Positions 1-11,397 of a DNA stretch of 64,000 nucleotides are shown here, piece by piece. The stretch is taken from the NCBI GenBank assembly GCA_030562195.1, contig JAUJPP010000003.1, forward strand, positions 21,917,398 through 21,981,397, written 5' to 3'. The position numbers were made by a program, and so were the translations under genes. The notes under the pieces were generated by a model. That model was not told the DNA's origin. It made no database searches and was given only the letters and a program-made list of their open reading frames with translations. The stretch comes from Nipponacmea schrenckii. Taxonomy: Eukaryota; Mollusca; Gastropoda; Lottiidae. Each line of letters begins with the position of its first letter. Positions within the stretch are counted from its first letter, which is position 1.

Positions 1-3000
1 TTCAACATATAGATATCCCAAAGATTTATTAAAGTTTTCTAAACTTACAGGTTTCAGCTACACAATTGTGTTTGTCACAGAGCTACTCATTTCCCACACA
101 GCTTTTGGATTTTGTGCTATTCTGAAGATCATTCCATCATGTCAGCCCCCACCCAGCAGTTGATGAATAAAATAATGTTTAATGATTAAAAGAGTTTAAT
201 TGCAACCTCAATCAGGTTAAATAGATGATAGTAAATAACAGATGTACATAGTGTAGAAAATACATTCAAACTTGTATACTGATTGACCTTGTCTATCTGC
301 ACAGTTAAACCCAGGTGAAATATTAGACTTGTTCCAAGTAAAAATTACATGTAATATTAATTTCAAACATGGACCCTCTTCCAGCCTCTACGCAAGATAA
401 TAATACTTTAGGTACATAAATGCAATAGAGGTGGATTTAGTCGGACATCTCATTGACACAACAAAATTGAAATTGTGTGAGACATCCCAATGAGTACTGA
501 CAGAGGATTGTCCAGCAATATTCAGCCTTGATTCAATACAAACTTAAATTATATTTCAAATTTACAATATCAAAAGTGTGTTTTATCCTCAGATCTTGAA
601 AGGAAGATATTCATTTTATACTGTGATATCTTCTTTAAGTTCTGTGATATCCTAATGATGTGCTGTCATATCTTCTTTTGTACTTTGATTGCTGCTAAAT
701 TGCTGATTAAACTAAACGGTTAATTGTGCTCATGGTTTTCTGCAATATTTTATCATACAAAACAGTACAATAAGATAAGATAAATTGGTGAGGTACAGTG
801 CATGATCAAAGATCCAATAGAAGGAGTGCATACACAATTCAAATATGTCGTTTTTAAGCTGTACAAGCTAAAACTTCCCACTGTCATTTCCTATCAATTA
901 TGTGACACTGTGTTATCACTAAACCAGCATTTTATGTCACGTTTTTCTCTGTAAATTAAACTGTCTTTCTTTGTTTTAATAGAGCGTCATTTCAACATGA
1001 ATTGCGTAACATAAATATTTATATATATAAGCATTATACAAAATATAAAATAAGTAGCAATAAAAAATATTATTTCAGCATTACAAAGACTAAAAGACAT
1101 AAAATATGCATAAAAATTCCAGATATGTAGATTTTAAAGCAAAATACCAAAAAATAATAATACTCTATCAAATTATTACTGTCAAAAATTATCTTATTTC
1201 TTAGCCAACTTTAATACATGATTGCAAGATGGTAGGTTCCATATTCAGTATCTTCAAATATTGCACAATCCAATAAAAGTTAAGCAATATGGATTTTCTG
1301 AGATTAAAGATTGATTGATAAAAAGTTGACAAGAAATAAGATATACTGTATGTTATTATGGGAATAATACTTCATCAAAATCATAAATTTACCAAACATG
1401 AAAATCTACCATTGCAATAGTCAAATACACATATAAACTATACAATTGTTGAAGAAAGCTTCAATGAATTATAGTACCATAGCACTAATCTGTCTTAAAT
1501 ACATTTTCAAGGAATAAATGTGTGGTACTTACTGTAAATTATTATAGTATTATGCAAGATTTTGTTAAGTTGACTAGATTCAGAGATTTCAACCAACATT
1601 GAGTATCTTTAACTTTAAATTACACATAGACTGAAATTCACTGTTACATTCGGAGGTTGAGTAGGAAGATTTGAAAAATCTGCTAAACCAATTTTCTATG
1701 ATAATCGTTCAATAAACAGAAGTGTGGGATAACACAATTAGAAATAAAGCCAAAAAAAAAAAAAATGGATAAACAATATTTGCTGGCAATATGGTCTAAA
1801 TGTTTTAAATGATGTTCAGCAACCAATCTAAGGATGTACCACTGCTGAACATTTCTAAATCTAAACCTTTATTTTCAAACAATCCACAAATATCATACCC
1901 TAGAATGTGGTATCTCTGAATTCAGTCAAATATTACGAATTAATCACAGGTAAGTTACAATACTCTTATTGTAAATAAAATAACAGGAATGATAATAAAT
2001 GAATAAATAGTTTCATATCAACATAGAAATAAATCAATCTCATTAAAATGGTGATCTATATGTTTCCTTTCATTGGTTTCATAGGTAACTTCACTTGTCA
2101 TTCATGATCTGACACATTTTTGATTAAATTCGTGTGACATTTTGAACCATTAGTTTCCAACAGTGTCATAATTAAAGCAAACCAATCAAGACAACTGTTA
2201 AAAGAGGAATGACAAATACTAGTAACCAGGAAGCATTTCATTGGTAAATATTTAAATCATCAAGAACTTGTGTTGCAGATCAACTTTTTCAGATCATAGA
2301 AAACAAATGGCAAAATCTGAAACAAAACATCTAGATCTTCATTTAATACGATTCTTTTTTACAAGTTTAATGGCATGTTAAAGATCATGTTATTTAACAG
2401 CTGAATGGATTTATACTACTTAATACAAAGTAAACAAGTTTGTGACACTTAAGGCAGTGCAAACCAACTACAATGTATCAACATTTTGATCACTTTGATC
2501 TGCTATTGAATAGATATTTATATTCCACAGTTTGACTTAAAAAGATTACTGGCAAATTCACCCAAAGCAAGACTTACTTATAATATTGTATGTGGCACAA
2601 AGTAAGCAAACTGTGACAGCAACAGAATGTTACATTTTAAGCACAACATCAAGACAACACTTTGTATTTCAACAGACTGATACATATAGGTTCAAATACT
2701 TTGCTAAACAGTAAGAATATTGATACATTATAGCAGTTTATACACAGATAATTGTGGTTATCAAAGATAATTATATATTTTCTACGCTATAAGTTTAGAT
2801 CCACATGTTTAGCATAACTCTACCACCAAGCTGATTAAAGGTTACTGTATGACATAGTTGAGTTTGTACCCAAACTATCACTTTTAAAAGTGAAATTCAA
2901 GTTATTGTCATTAACTAACCAATGTATATCTTGAACTGAAATTAAGAGTCTTTTCATGAAACCTTTTGTTTTAATAATTTACAAATTGCAAGTTAAATAT

Positions 3001-4454
3001 CTTCAAACAACTTGATATGATCTCAATAAACATGCTTTATCTTATTACCTATAGAAATTGTCAGAACACAGAATACAAAATAAATGTACAATAATGCATA
3101 AACAAAAATAGCAACAACATGACATAAATATCAGCACATTAATAACAATTCCCCTGTCCACTCTCTTTACTTGTAATTATTTTACAATATTTATACAAAG
3201 TATAAACCCATGAAGTTACAAGATTAACTTATTTTACCTGTATCCTAGTATTTCAACATGAGGAATTCTGTTAAATCATTAGAATTCTAAAGTATTTGAC
3301 TAGATTAGGGAAGTGGTTCATTATAAAAAAAATGGTGTTATTTTCTTAACCTTGAAAATATATACATGTATATTTGGGTTATCTTGAACAACATGGCTGT
3401 TAGGTGTTAGATATTAGAGAAAAAGAACTTATGAATTTTAATCAAAACAATTTCCTCAAAAACTTTGACAATCAGAAGCCATTATTCAAAGCTAATTGCC
3501 CTGTTTTGCTATAAACTACTAACTAGATATATTATACAGTAGGCACTTTAATACAAAATATCAATTTGGAACAATTCACTCAGAATATTGTGTCATGATC
3601 AAATTTTTGATAGTAAACTGTCTCTTCTTGTGTTTTATATACAATAACAAATTTAAGACTGACCAATTACAATTAAACTAAGCACTTTGAAAAGTGACAT
3701 ATTTCTGTCTTAGCTAAATAAAAAGTTACATTTCATTATCAATTGTTCATAATTGCTGGGGAATTAGGTACTTACTTCTAGCAAGAATAACTAACTTGTC
3801 AATTTAGACAGGACCATTGTAAGATTGCAGTGCATTCAAAAACAATAAATATGATTATATACAATGACAGTTTACAGAATTACTTACAAATAACATCAGA
3901 GAACACGAAAACCTTTTATTTCATGCAGAAGACAATTTTACCAACAATTTAATTTGACTATTTGGTATCATCTCAATCTTTTAGAGATGCTCTTTAGTCT
4001 TAATCATATAAACATATCATACTATCTTTTCCATGTCTAGATTCAAAAATAGCACTAACAATTCAGCACTCAAATAAAAACAGTATTATAATGGAGTTGT
4101 CATAGTATGTATGTTAACAGCAGTAGAAATTTCTCAGTCAAATTTTCCTTAGAAACAAATCAAATGAAATATGAATACCATCAAATCGAAAACGTTGCAT
4201 CAATATTTATTCTGATACCCACTTTGACTCATTATCTACCAAGATATTGGAAAATTGGAGTTAAATTTTAGAATAAAAGAATCATTGCACAAGAATTTGT
4301 AAGTTGACCAGGGTAATAAATCAACATACATAATGAAAACAGTGAGTTGTACTAGACTTGACCATAAACACAATGCTCAACACTGCCTTGTAATCCAAAT
4401 TATTATAAACAAAAATCAATTGAAGAGTAAAAAGCTGCAGGTTATGAAGGGCTG
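1..4454. other. Gene-free AT-rich stretch, possibly 3' UTR of the R-Ras gene
   Basis: No convincing coding exon was seen on either strand. The sequence is uniformly AT-rich with many short homopolymer runs. It lies directly downstream of the stop codon of the minus-strand R-Ras gene, so part of it is probably 3' UTR. Where that UTR ends cannot be fixed from the sequence, because AATAAA-like hexamers are common by chance here. No tRNA, rRNA or clear transposon was recognised. Confidence 0.5.
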
Positions 4455-7400
4455 TCACAGTATCAAACATTTTTTACTTTTCTTTTTAGATTCTTTTACT
4501 AGTGGTCTTTCTTCTGCTTGGAATTTTCTGAAGAAGAACAAACAACACCATATTTAACTGTTGTTGGCTAACTAGTAAAATTTTTTACCCCTCTATCACA
4601 CCTAACACCACTCTACATCAATTCACATATCAATGAAGTTATTCTTGGAATGTGTATTATTCCAGATGTTGTTGATAATATATCTATTAAATTTTTTAAA
4701 ACGAACGGACGCCCGAAAGGCTATACGCCCACCAGCAGCAAATTTTTATGGGTGAGCAAAACACCAACAGCAAAAAAGTCAGAAAGCCAGGAACCAATGA
4801 TCGAAATTTCATGAAATTCGAACCCATCCAAGATCTCATCAATAGGAAAAATATACCAAGTTTCATTGAAATCTGATGAAAACTGTGGTCTCTATTGTGG
4901 CCACAAGCAATTGTGGACGGACCGACGGACGGACGGACGGACGGACGGACAGACAGGGAAAACGGCAATATACGTCCACATTATATGTGGGCATATAAAA
5001 ATGTTTGGATAAACATTGTAGCCTGTATCACACCCACAAGCTGAATTTGACGAATTCTCACTAAGAAAGGGGGCATAACTCACCAACCGTAAAAGTCAGA
5101 AAGCTGATTTTCGAAAGGAACCGAGATTTTATGATGACAAAGACACCTACCAAGTTTCGAAAAGATTGGACAAAAATTGTGGCCTGTATCGCGCCCACAA
5201 GCTGAAATTGACGAATTTTCACTAAAAAAATGGGCATAACTCACCAACAGTAAAAGTCAGAAAGCTGGTTTTCACAAGGAAACGAGATTTTATGATGACA
5301 GAGACACATACCAAGTTTCATTGTAATCCGATGAAAACTGTGGTCTCTATTGTGGCCACAAGCAATTGTGGACGGACGGACGGACAGGGTCAACCGCAAT
5401 ATACGTCCACAGTGGGCGTATAAAAAGCTTACATATTAATCAGGTCAAATTTCAAATCTGGGTTAATTAAAAATTGACAGAGTTATTTACCTTATTATCC
5501 TTACTAATTCATAAAATGCTTGATCAACATTGGATCTTATTTTGGCACTAGCTTCAATATAACTTATCTTTAAACTTCTAGCTAATTCTTCTCCTTCTTC
5601 TCGTGTTACCTGTTTAATTATCAGATAAAATCAACCAGCTCAGTTCAAGTAGCAGAATTTATTAGGCTTTTAGGATTCATTCCTGGAAAGTCTTTTGTTA
5701 GTTTCAAATAAAAGAGTTTCCATCCTTTTCTTGATCTAAATTGAGTTTTAAAGTAAAGTTTCCTGTGTGTCATTAAATTGTATATTTAAATTTCTGTGTC
5801 ATTAAATTGTATATTTAAATGAATACATTTAACCAGATTGTTGATCATTTCATATATAAATTCACTGAATAGGACAAAACTTACAACTCTTGAAGAATCC
5901 AAGTCTGATTTATTAGCAGCTAAAATCATAGGAAATTCATCTCTATCTTTCACTCGTAATATCTGTTTATGGAACTTAAATATTTCTTCAAAGCTGAAAA
6001 TGTAGGAGAAATGAACTTCGGACTTCTTTTATATGATGTTCTTATAACAAGGTATGGGATATACATTTAGAATTAATTTTTTTATTTCCACCCTACCTTC
6101 AAATATTTAGATGTTTTGGGCTTATTCTTATTCACGATTTCAGTAGTGATTATGACAAATGGAGGTCAAAGTAGGACCAGCAATCTCATCAACTTAGTTG
6201 ACATGATTGGGATAAGACAATATATGATTACCTGCTTCTGTCAGTTACAGAATAAACCAACAAAAAACCTTCTCCTGATCGCATGTACTGTTCTCTCATA
6301 GCACTGAACTCTTCTTGTCCTGCTGTATCTAATACTGAAAACATAAACATTACTAGATTTGTTTAAACAATTTCTGGTTTAATTTATAGCACAAACCTTC
6401 ATCTGTTATGTCTTATGGACTTTATATATAAATATTTCAATGTATATTTATATAAATTTCTATTTATATAAATTTCTATATATCTTATATATTTTATATA
6501 CATGTATTGGACTGTGCAGTTTTATTCAAATTTGTATTTGTATTATTTTATATTTTATTTATTGTGCATTCATGACAATGAGTTGACAATCTCAGCCATG
6601 TAATTGTTTATTGTCTCTTTTTCGGTTCTTGTTGTATTGTCTCCTTGTATGTTTTTTGTATTGTCTATAACAGGATGGAAGACTAGCTTATTGGTTGGTA
6701 CTCCGGATCTGATCTTGATGCTCATCAGCAGCATGGTTATTACTTTTTACTCCTTTGTAATATTATTATAACACTACACAGTGCAAATGAAATGAAATGA
6801 ATGGAGTTTTACGTCCTACTCTTCTGCACCTTATGGGCTAATGAAGACGGGCAACGCCATGCAGTGTGCAATGAGGGAAATTTTGCCAGGGAAATTTTGC
6901 CAGGACAGCCGCATTAGCCTACTCTTTTTGCGATTTCCAACTGTCGAGGGATCTTTAATGTGCACAGCCTGTAGCATACGGGGCCTCATTTTTTTGTCCC
7001 ATCCGAATGACTAGACGCTTTATCCTTGTCAGTCCCTCCGACCTGCATCACTGAAAAGGGGAATCCGGGCTGAAAAATCCGAAAGTTCATCTCGACCTTT
7101 GCCGGGATTGAACCCTGGACCTTCAGGTTAGCGAGCAAGCGTCTAAACCACTGAGCCACCGCAGCTCCTACACTACACAGTGCAGAATAATGACGTGTAT
7201 ACTATATGGTAAGGGTAAATCCATTTTACAGAACTTTTGAATTATTGTTATTTCTTTGAAATTCATAAGTAATGTAAATGCAAAATATCTAACATGTTCT
7301 ATAAACCTAATACCGGTAAATCATAACTATCAATATAACAGATGAACATATGGCCACACAAATTAAATAGGAAAATATGTGGTAGATTCAAATACAGCTT

Positions 7401-9356
7401 CACATCATTTGGTGATTCACGAACAGGGAGTCTAAACATTGTTTAGATAGCAGAGTTGTATTCAAGAATACATGGATAAGATATTTAAACATAAAAATCA
7501 TTTAAAAAGCTATATTCACTATGATATCAACTCATTTCAAAAATTATATTGCAACAGCAAAAGTAATATTATTCCTTTGTGTTTTACATAATAAAACTAT
7601 GAATATTTGATACCCATGATGAAAGTACTTTATTTTATTGGTGAATAAAAGTTCACTCCATTTAAATTCAAATAACCACCCTCTCATAACAATGAAAAAT
7701 GATAGAAGGACACCATGACATTTAAACAAATATCATAAAAATATATATTTTATTTAGAAAATGATAAAAATGTTCTAATTGCCTATTTAATTCTACTTAA
7801 AACATTTAAATAACGGATAATTCATAGATAACTATTGTGGCCAATGAGCAGTTTTATTTTTCTATATACGAAAATACTACTTTTAAAATTTATATTCAGT
7901 TTACTTTCATTACGTTTTTATTTTATTATCATTTCCTTTTTTATTTAATTTCATTTTATTTTCGAAATTTTGTTTACTTAGTCAAAGGGGGTTACTTGCA
8001 TAAGCATATTCAGGGTGATTAACTTCTGCAATAATAATAATAATTTTAATCACAAGGGTAGGAAATAATACTTGGCTGATAGACAAAAGTGTGACTGGAT
8101 AATCTGGACGCTACAGTGCAGTAGACGCCAAAAAACAAAATTGAATCGAATTTATTAACTTAAAACACAAACTTCTATAAAAGTTGAGATGTGAACAGAC
8201 TAACAGACATCATGAGATTAAAGCATAGCTCAACATTTTGTTTTGGTAAATACATTATATAGTAACTTACTGTCTAATCTGGCAACAACTTCATCAATAA
8301 CACATTGTTTAGTGTAGGAATCTTCTATAGTTGGGTCATAATCTGTTACAAAATACGACTGAAATAAAAAGATACTTAAGAAAATGTTCTATTATAACTC
8401 TTTCAGAACCATTAAAAGACACTGAGTGGAAGCAGTTTTGGTTTAGGAGACAATTTCATTATCATAGTGCACCAGAACAAACATATTTTACTCTTTCAAT
8501 AAAAATAAATATTGTAATGAATATAATCATTTATAACTCATACTGATACTGCAAATCATCTACCATTATAAGGAATAGACAAAATTCATCTGTAAATCAT
8601 AGATAATTTAGAGCTCTAAATAGGACAGGACTGACAAATGTTGGGACATAGATTAATTGATATAATTACTTATCAATGAAATTTGAATCATGAATGTAAT
8701 ACATGATGCAAATTCATGTGGTTCAAACAATTTTTTTCTGAACTTCTGTTAGTAAATACATTCCTTTTGGGATAAAAAACAGAAAGTTCAATGAGAGTGT
8801 ATGCAAATTTTCCTACTGTATCATCTTGGAAAATTTAAGTCTATATCGCAAATTCCATTTCAATTAATAAAGCATGGAAATTAAACCCTATCAATTAAAT
8901 TGTGCACAGCTTAAAAATTAGTCAGCTTCCTTTTATTGTATTGTGTAGGCCTAAGTGGTTTCATATTTCATTTGAAAATACATGTGAAGGGTAATTTACT
9001 TATCATGTTTTATTGGTCAACCTTCCTTATTTCTTCCTTATGATAAATATATAATAAAAAAAAATGAATGATCAAAAATGTTATCTCAAAATCATACATT
9101 CTTTGCATAGCAAAACAGACTAAGTCAGAAAATGTGTGACAAAGAGTTATTTTGTTTACAGTGAATTGTAACAAAATGAAACAATAAAGTATACTGTTAC
9201 ACAAAAGGATACAATTACATACAATGTACAATAATACAGTACCTGAATAAACTGAATAGTCAAAGCGCTTTTACCGACACCTCCCCCGCCGACCACAACT
9301 AACTTATAGCTCTGGCTAAAACCAGAAGCATCGTTACGGGACATCGCTAATCCCAC
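4455..9356 (-). CDS. RRAS2: R-Ras-type small GTPase (R-Ras2/Ras64B-like), six exons, complete
   Basis: Membrane-anchored small GTPase of the R-Ras subfamily. On the minus strand the coding exons are 9243-9356, 8271-8358, 6232-6334, 5885-5993, 5491-5609 and 4455-4527. All junctions are GT-AG, phases agree, and the sum is 606 nt (201 aa). Visible motifs are the P-loop GGGGVGKS (residues 23-30), switch [18 protein letters not shown], the guanine-specificity motif NKSD and EASAK. The tail is lysine-rich (KESKKKSKK) and ends in CLIL, a CaaX box whose final Leu predicts geranylgeranylation. The GGGG P-loop, [15 protein letters not shown] and [20 protein letters not shown] favour R-Ras2 over M-Ras or classical Ras. 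A second in-frame Met (codon at 9342-9344, giving MSRNDASGF) could be the true start. The intron between 8271 and 6334 carries a full SINE; the last intron carries a GGAC-rich repeat. The symbol follows the closest vertebrate paralogue. Confidence 0.93.
4722..5422. repeat. GGAC-rich interspersed element with short terminal inverted repeats
   Basis: The element is bounded by tatacgcccac at 4722-4732 and its reverse complement gtgggcgtata at 5412-5422. Inside are two copies of a module (about 4855-4935 and 5311-5386) containing accaagtttcatt, aactgtggtctctattgtgg and a GGAC tract. Between them is a further tandem pair of about 160 bp (about 5018-5160 and 5186-5310) sharing gggcataactcaccaac. 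The reading frames here are repeat-derived Arg/Pro/Ser runs, not a gene. It lies in the last intron of the R-Ras gene. Confidence 0.7.
6786..7169 (-). mobile_element. tRNA-derived SINE, full length, flanked by 15-bp target-site duplications
   Basis: The direct repeat acactacacagtgca occurs at 6771-6785 and again at 7170-7184, and defines a 384-bp insertion. On the minus strand the head looks like a tRNA gene: a pol III A box TGGCTCAGTGG (7148-7158) and a B box GGTTCAATCC (7105-7114) with about 33 bp between them. A roughly 280-bp body follows, then a tail of ATTTC units at the low-coordinate end. It sits in the second intron of the R-Ras gene in the same orientation as that gene. Related partial copies occur near 27.05, 41.5, 42.6 and 58.4 kb. 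Confidence 0.88.
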
Positions 9357-10704
9357 ACTAATCCAGCTAATTATCTAATCTCTCATTGCCCCATTATTCC
9401 TTCATTTTTTTACCATTTTTTCAAGAACATTACGGTACTTTCCGCTGTCGATTCATAAAATTTCACGAATGATTCTATAACAAGAAACGAAATTTTGTTT
9501 TATACAATAAAAACAAATAACAATAGTCACATCTGGATATCATAAAAGTCTGACCCAAATATATTTCTAAATCGGTAATGGATTTATATTTCTCTTGCAT
9601 AAATTTCCAGTACGGGTAAATCAAATTCTAAACGAAATCTAGTGCTGCTCATGTCAGATTGCACTTTGACCGTTTAAAGGGACGATATGAAAGTGCGTGT
9701 AACAAGCATGACGGTCTTGAATTATATTACGACTTACTTTTCTCCACATTTTAATGACATTAAACTTACTATCAGAAATATTTTATAACTGTAATTTCAT
9801 TTATTTGACTCGAAAACATCACCACACTACCAACTCCTTGTGTTGTTTTGTGATCCACTTGATGTGATGCAAAAGAAATAAGGTATAAGTTAATGTTCTC
9901 AAAATTCAAGTTTTTTTTTTTATTATGAAGTTGTTCTAATTGACTAAGATGGAAAAAAGTGTTGGACTTGTTAAAGATTTCACTATATCGGGGAAATGGA
10001 CCGTTGGTAATCTTGCCAAGAAAATTGTCACAATTATGACATAGTGTCTCTTTAAGTAGGTTAATCATTTCTCTTGCAGCAGATGGAAAGGCCTGTCGAC
10101 GGCGGGAGATAATTCTCAGCCATTACTGAGCTTGAAATCGTGCATCCTTCAAGAACCCTTTTTAAAAATTTAGCATTTTTTTGTGTATGTATATTGTATA
10201 TTTTTTGTTTTACTTTTCACACTTGACATGCAATATGTTTTGTCTTGGAGCTTTAAAAAAAAAATCGCATAGCACTAGCTAGAGTGATAACTTAGTCTTA
10301 CTTATAGTTATAGTAGTGTGATTTTATTTCTTACATGTATGCTGGCTCGTGACTTTATAGCAAATGCCGTTGATTCAATATTTTAAATTATTCGACAAGT
10401 TTTTTACGTTTCTTAGTCTGTCAGTGTATTTGAATCAAGTGAATTTTTGATAAAAAAAAAACTTATAAGTTTCGTTTTTTATTTAAACAAGTGGACATAT
10501 GTACAATGCAGGACTTAGACAACTAACATTTTTTTCTATATTTGTGTCAAATTGCCTTATTCACGAATATAATTCTATGCCAATGTCATGATATACATGT
10601 GCTCTCCAATTTCATATCTTTTCCATGTCTTGTATTCATGCCGCAAATTTATTTCTTCTCTATTGTAGAAAGATAAAATTTCTGTAAGATCCGACAATTC
10701 AATC
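9357..10704. promoter_or_regulatory. Divergent intergenic region between the R-Ras and APIP genes
   Basis: The two genes are transcribed away from each other, so both promoters should lie in these 1.35 kb. No TATA box can be assigned with confidence. An acceptor-like sequence (ttcttctctattgtag, ending at about 10669) lies 35 bp before the APIP ATG, so APIP may have an intron in its 5' UTR. A small inverted-repeat element (9678-10051) fills the middle. Confidence 0.45.
9678..10051. mobile_element. Candidate piggyBac-like MITE with TTAA flanks
   Basis: TTAA at 9674-9677 is followed by agggacgatatg. At the other end catagtgtctct (10040-10051) is followed by TTAA (10052-10055). Read inwards the two ends are agggacgatatg and agagacactatg, which match at 9 of 12 positions. 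TTAA duplication is typical of piggyBac-type insertions. There is no transposase frame; an open frame on the minus strand across it looks accidental. Similar taaagggacactat motifs recur near 63.35 and 63.53 kb. The short imperfect ends keep confidence moderate. Confidence 0.5.
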
Positions 10705-11397
10705 ATGGATGTCCAGCATTTAAACAATAAAAATGAACAACTAGACAAAGAGCACCCCAGAAACCTGATTCCAGAACTTTGTCGACTATTTTATGATCTG
10801 GGTTGGGTTACAGGCACGGGCGGTGGGGTCAGTATTAAAATGGGAGATAAGATTTACATTGCCCCGTCCGGTGTCCAGAAGGAAAGAATCCAACCAGATG
10901 ACCTGTTTGTGCAGGATATGAAAGGAATTGACATCGAAACGCCACCGCCTGCTAAGAAACTTAAAAAGAGCCAATGCACGCCCCTCTTTATGTGTGCCTT
11001 CACAATGAGAGATGCTGGTGCTGTCATTCATTCTCATTCCAAATCGGCAGTAATGGCAACTCTACTATACCCAGGAAAGGAATTTCGGATCACCCATCTT
11101 GAGATGATAAAGGGGATCAGAAAGGATACCAGTGGAGGGTATTTGCGATATGATGACATGTTAGTTGTTCCCATAATCGAAAATACAGCAGAAGAAAGAG
11201 ATTTGGAAACATCCTTAGCCGAAGCCATTGCGAAATACCCCGATACCTGTGCAGTATTGGTTAGACGTCACGGGTTTTATGTTTGGGGTCCCACATGGCA
11301 GAAAGCTAAATGTATGTGTGAATGTTTTGACTATTTGTTTGATATTGCTGTTCAGATGAAATCTAATAAATTGAATCCTGAGAAAATTCCTGAATAA
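10705..11397 (+). CDS. APIP: Methylthioribulose-1-phosphate dehydratase (APIP/MtnB), intronless
   Basis: Cytosolic enzyme of the methionine salvage pathway. It dehydrates 5-methylthioribulose-1-phosphate; the vertebrate protein is also known as APAF1-interacting protein. The 230-aa frame is complete and aligns along nearly its whole length with animal APIP, for example [29 protein letters not shown] and [17 protein letters not shown]. It is an aldolase class II-type fold. The expected zinc ligands are visible as H109, H111 (IHSHS) and H189 (RRHG). E133 (THLEMIKG) fits the catalytic acid and C91 (SQCTPL) the conserved active-site Cys. The start MDVQHLNN lies just upstream of the conserved block. 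Unlike the multi-exon human gene, the coding region has no intron, yet no residue is broken and no A-tract follows the stop, so this looks like a working gene. Confidence 0.95.
   Translation: MDVQHLNNKNEQLDKEHPRNLIPELCRLFYDLGWVTGTGGGVSIKMGDKIYIAPSGVQKERIQPDDLFVQDMKGIDIETPPPAKKLKKSQCTPLFMCAFTMRDAGAVIHSHSKSAVMATLLYPGKEFRITHLEMIKGIRKDTSGGYLRYDDMLVVPIIENTAEERDLETSLAEAIAKYPDTCAVLVRRHGFYVWGPTWQKAKCMCECFDYLFDIAVQMKSNKLNPEKIPE

Noticed and set aside
4696..5086. Minus-strand frames with repeated RPSVRPSV
   Set aside because: The repeat is a translation of the GGAC tract in the interspersed element, not a protein.
7148..7158. A functional tRNA gene at the A and B boxes
   Set aside because: The boxes belong to a SINE head. 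It continues into a long body with a tail and target duplications, and no proper acceptor stem or anticodon arm was identified.
9772..10068. 98-codon open frame on the minus strand upstream of the R-Ras gene
   Set aside because: It mostly overlaps the TTAA-bounded element and shows no known motif; not a transposase.
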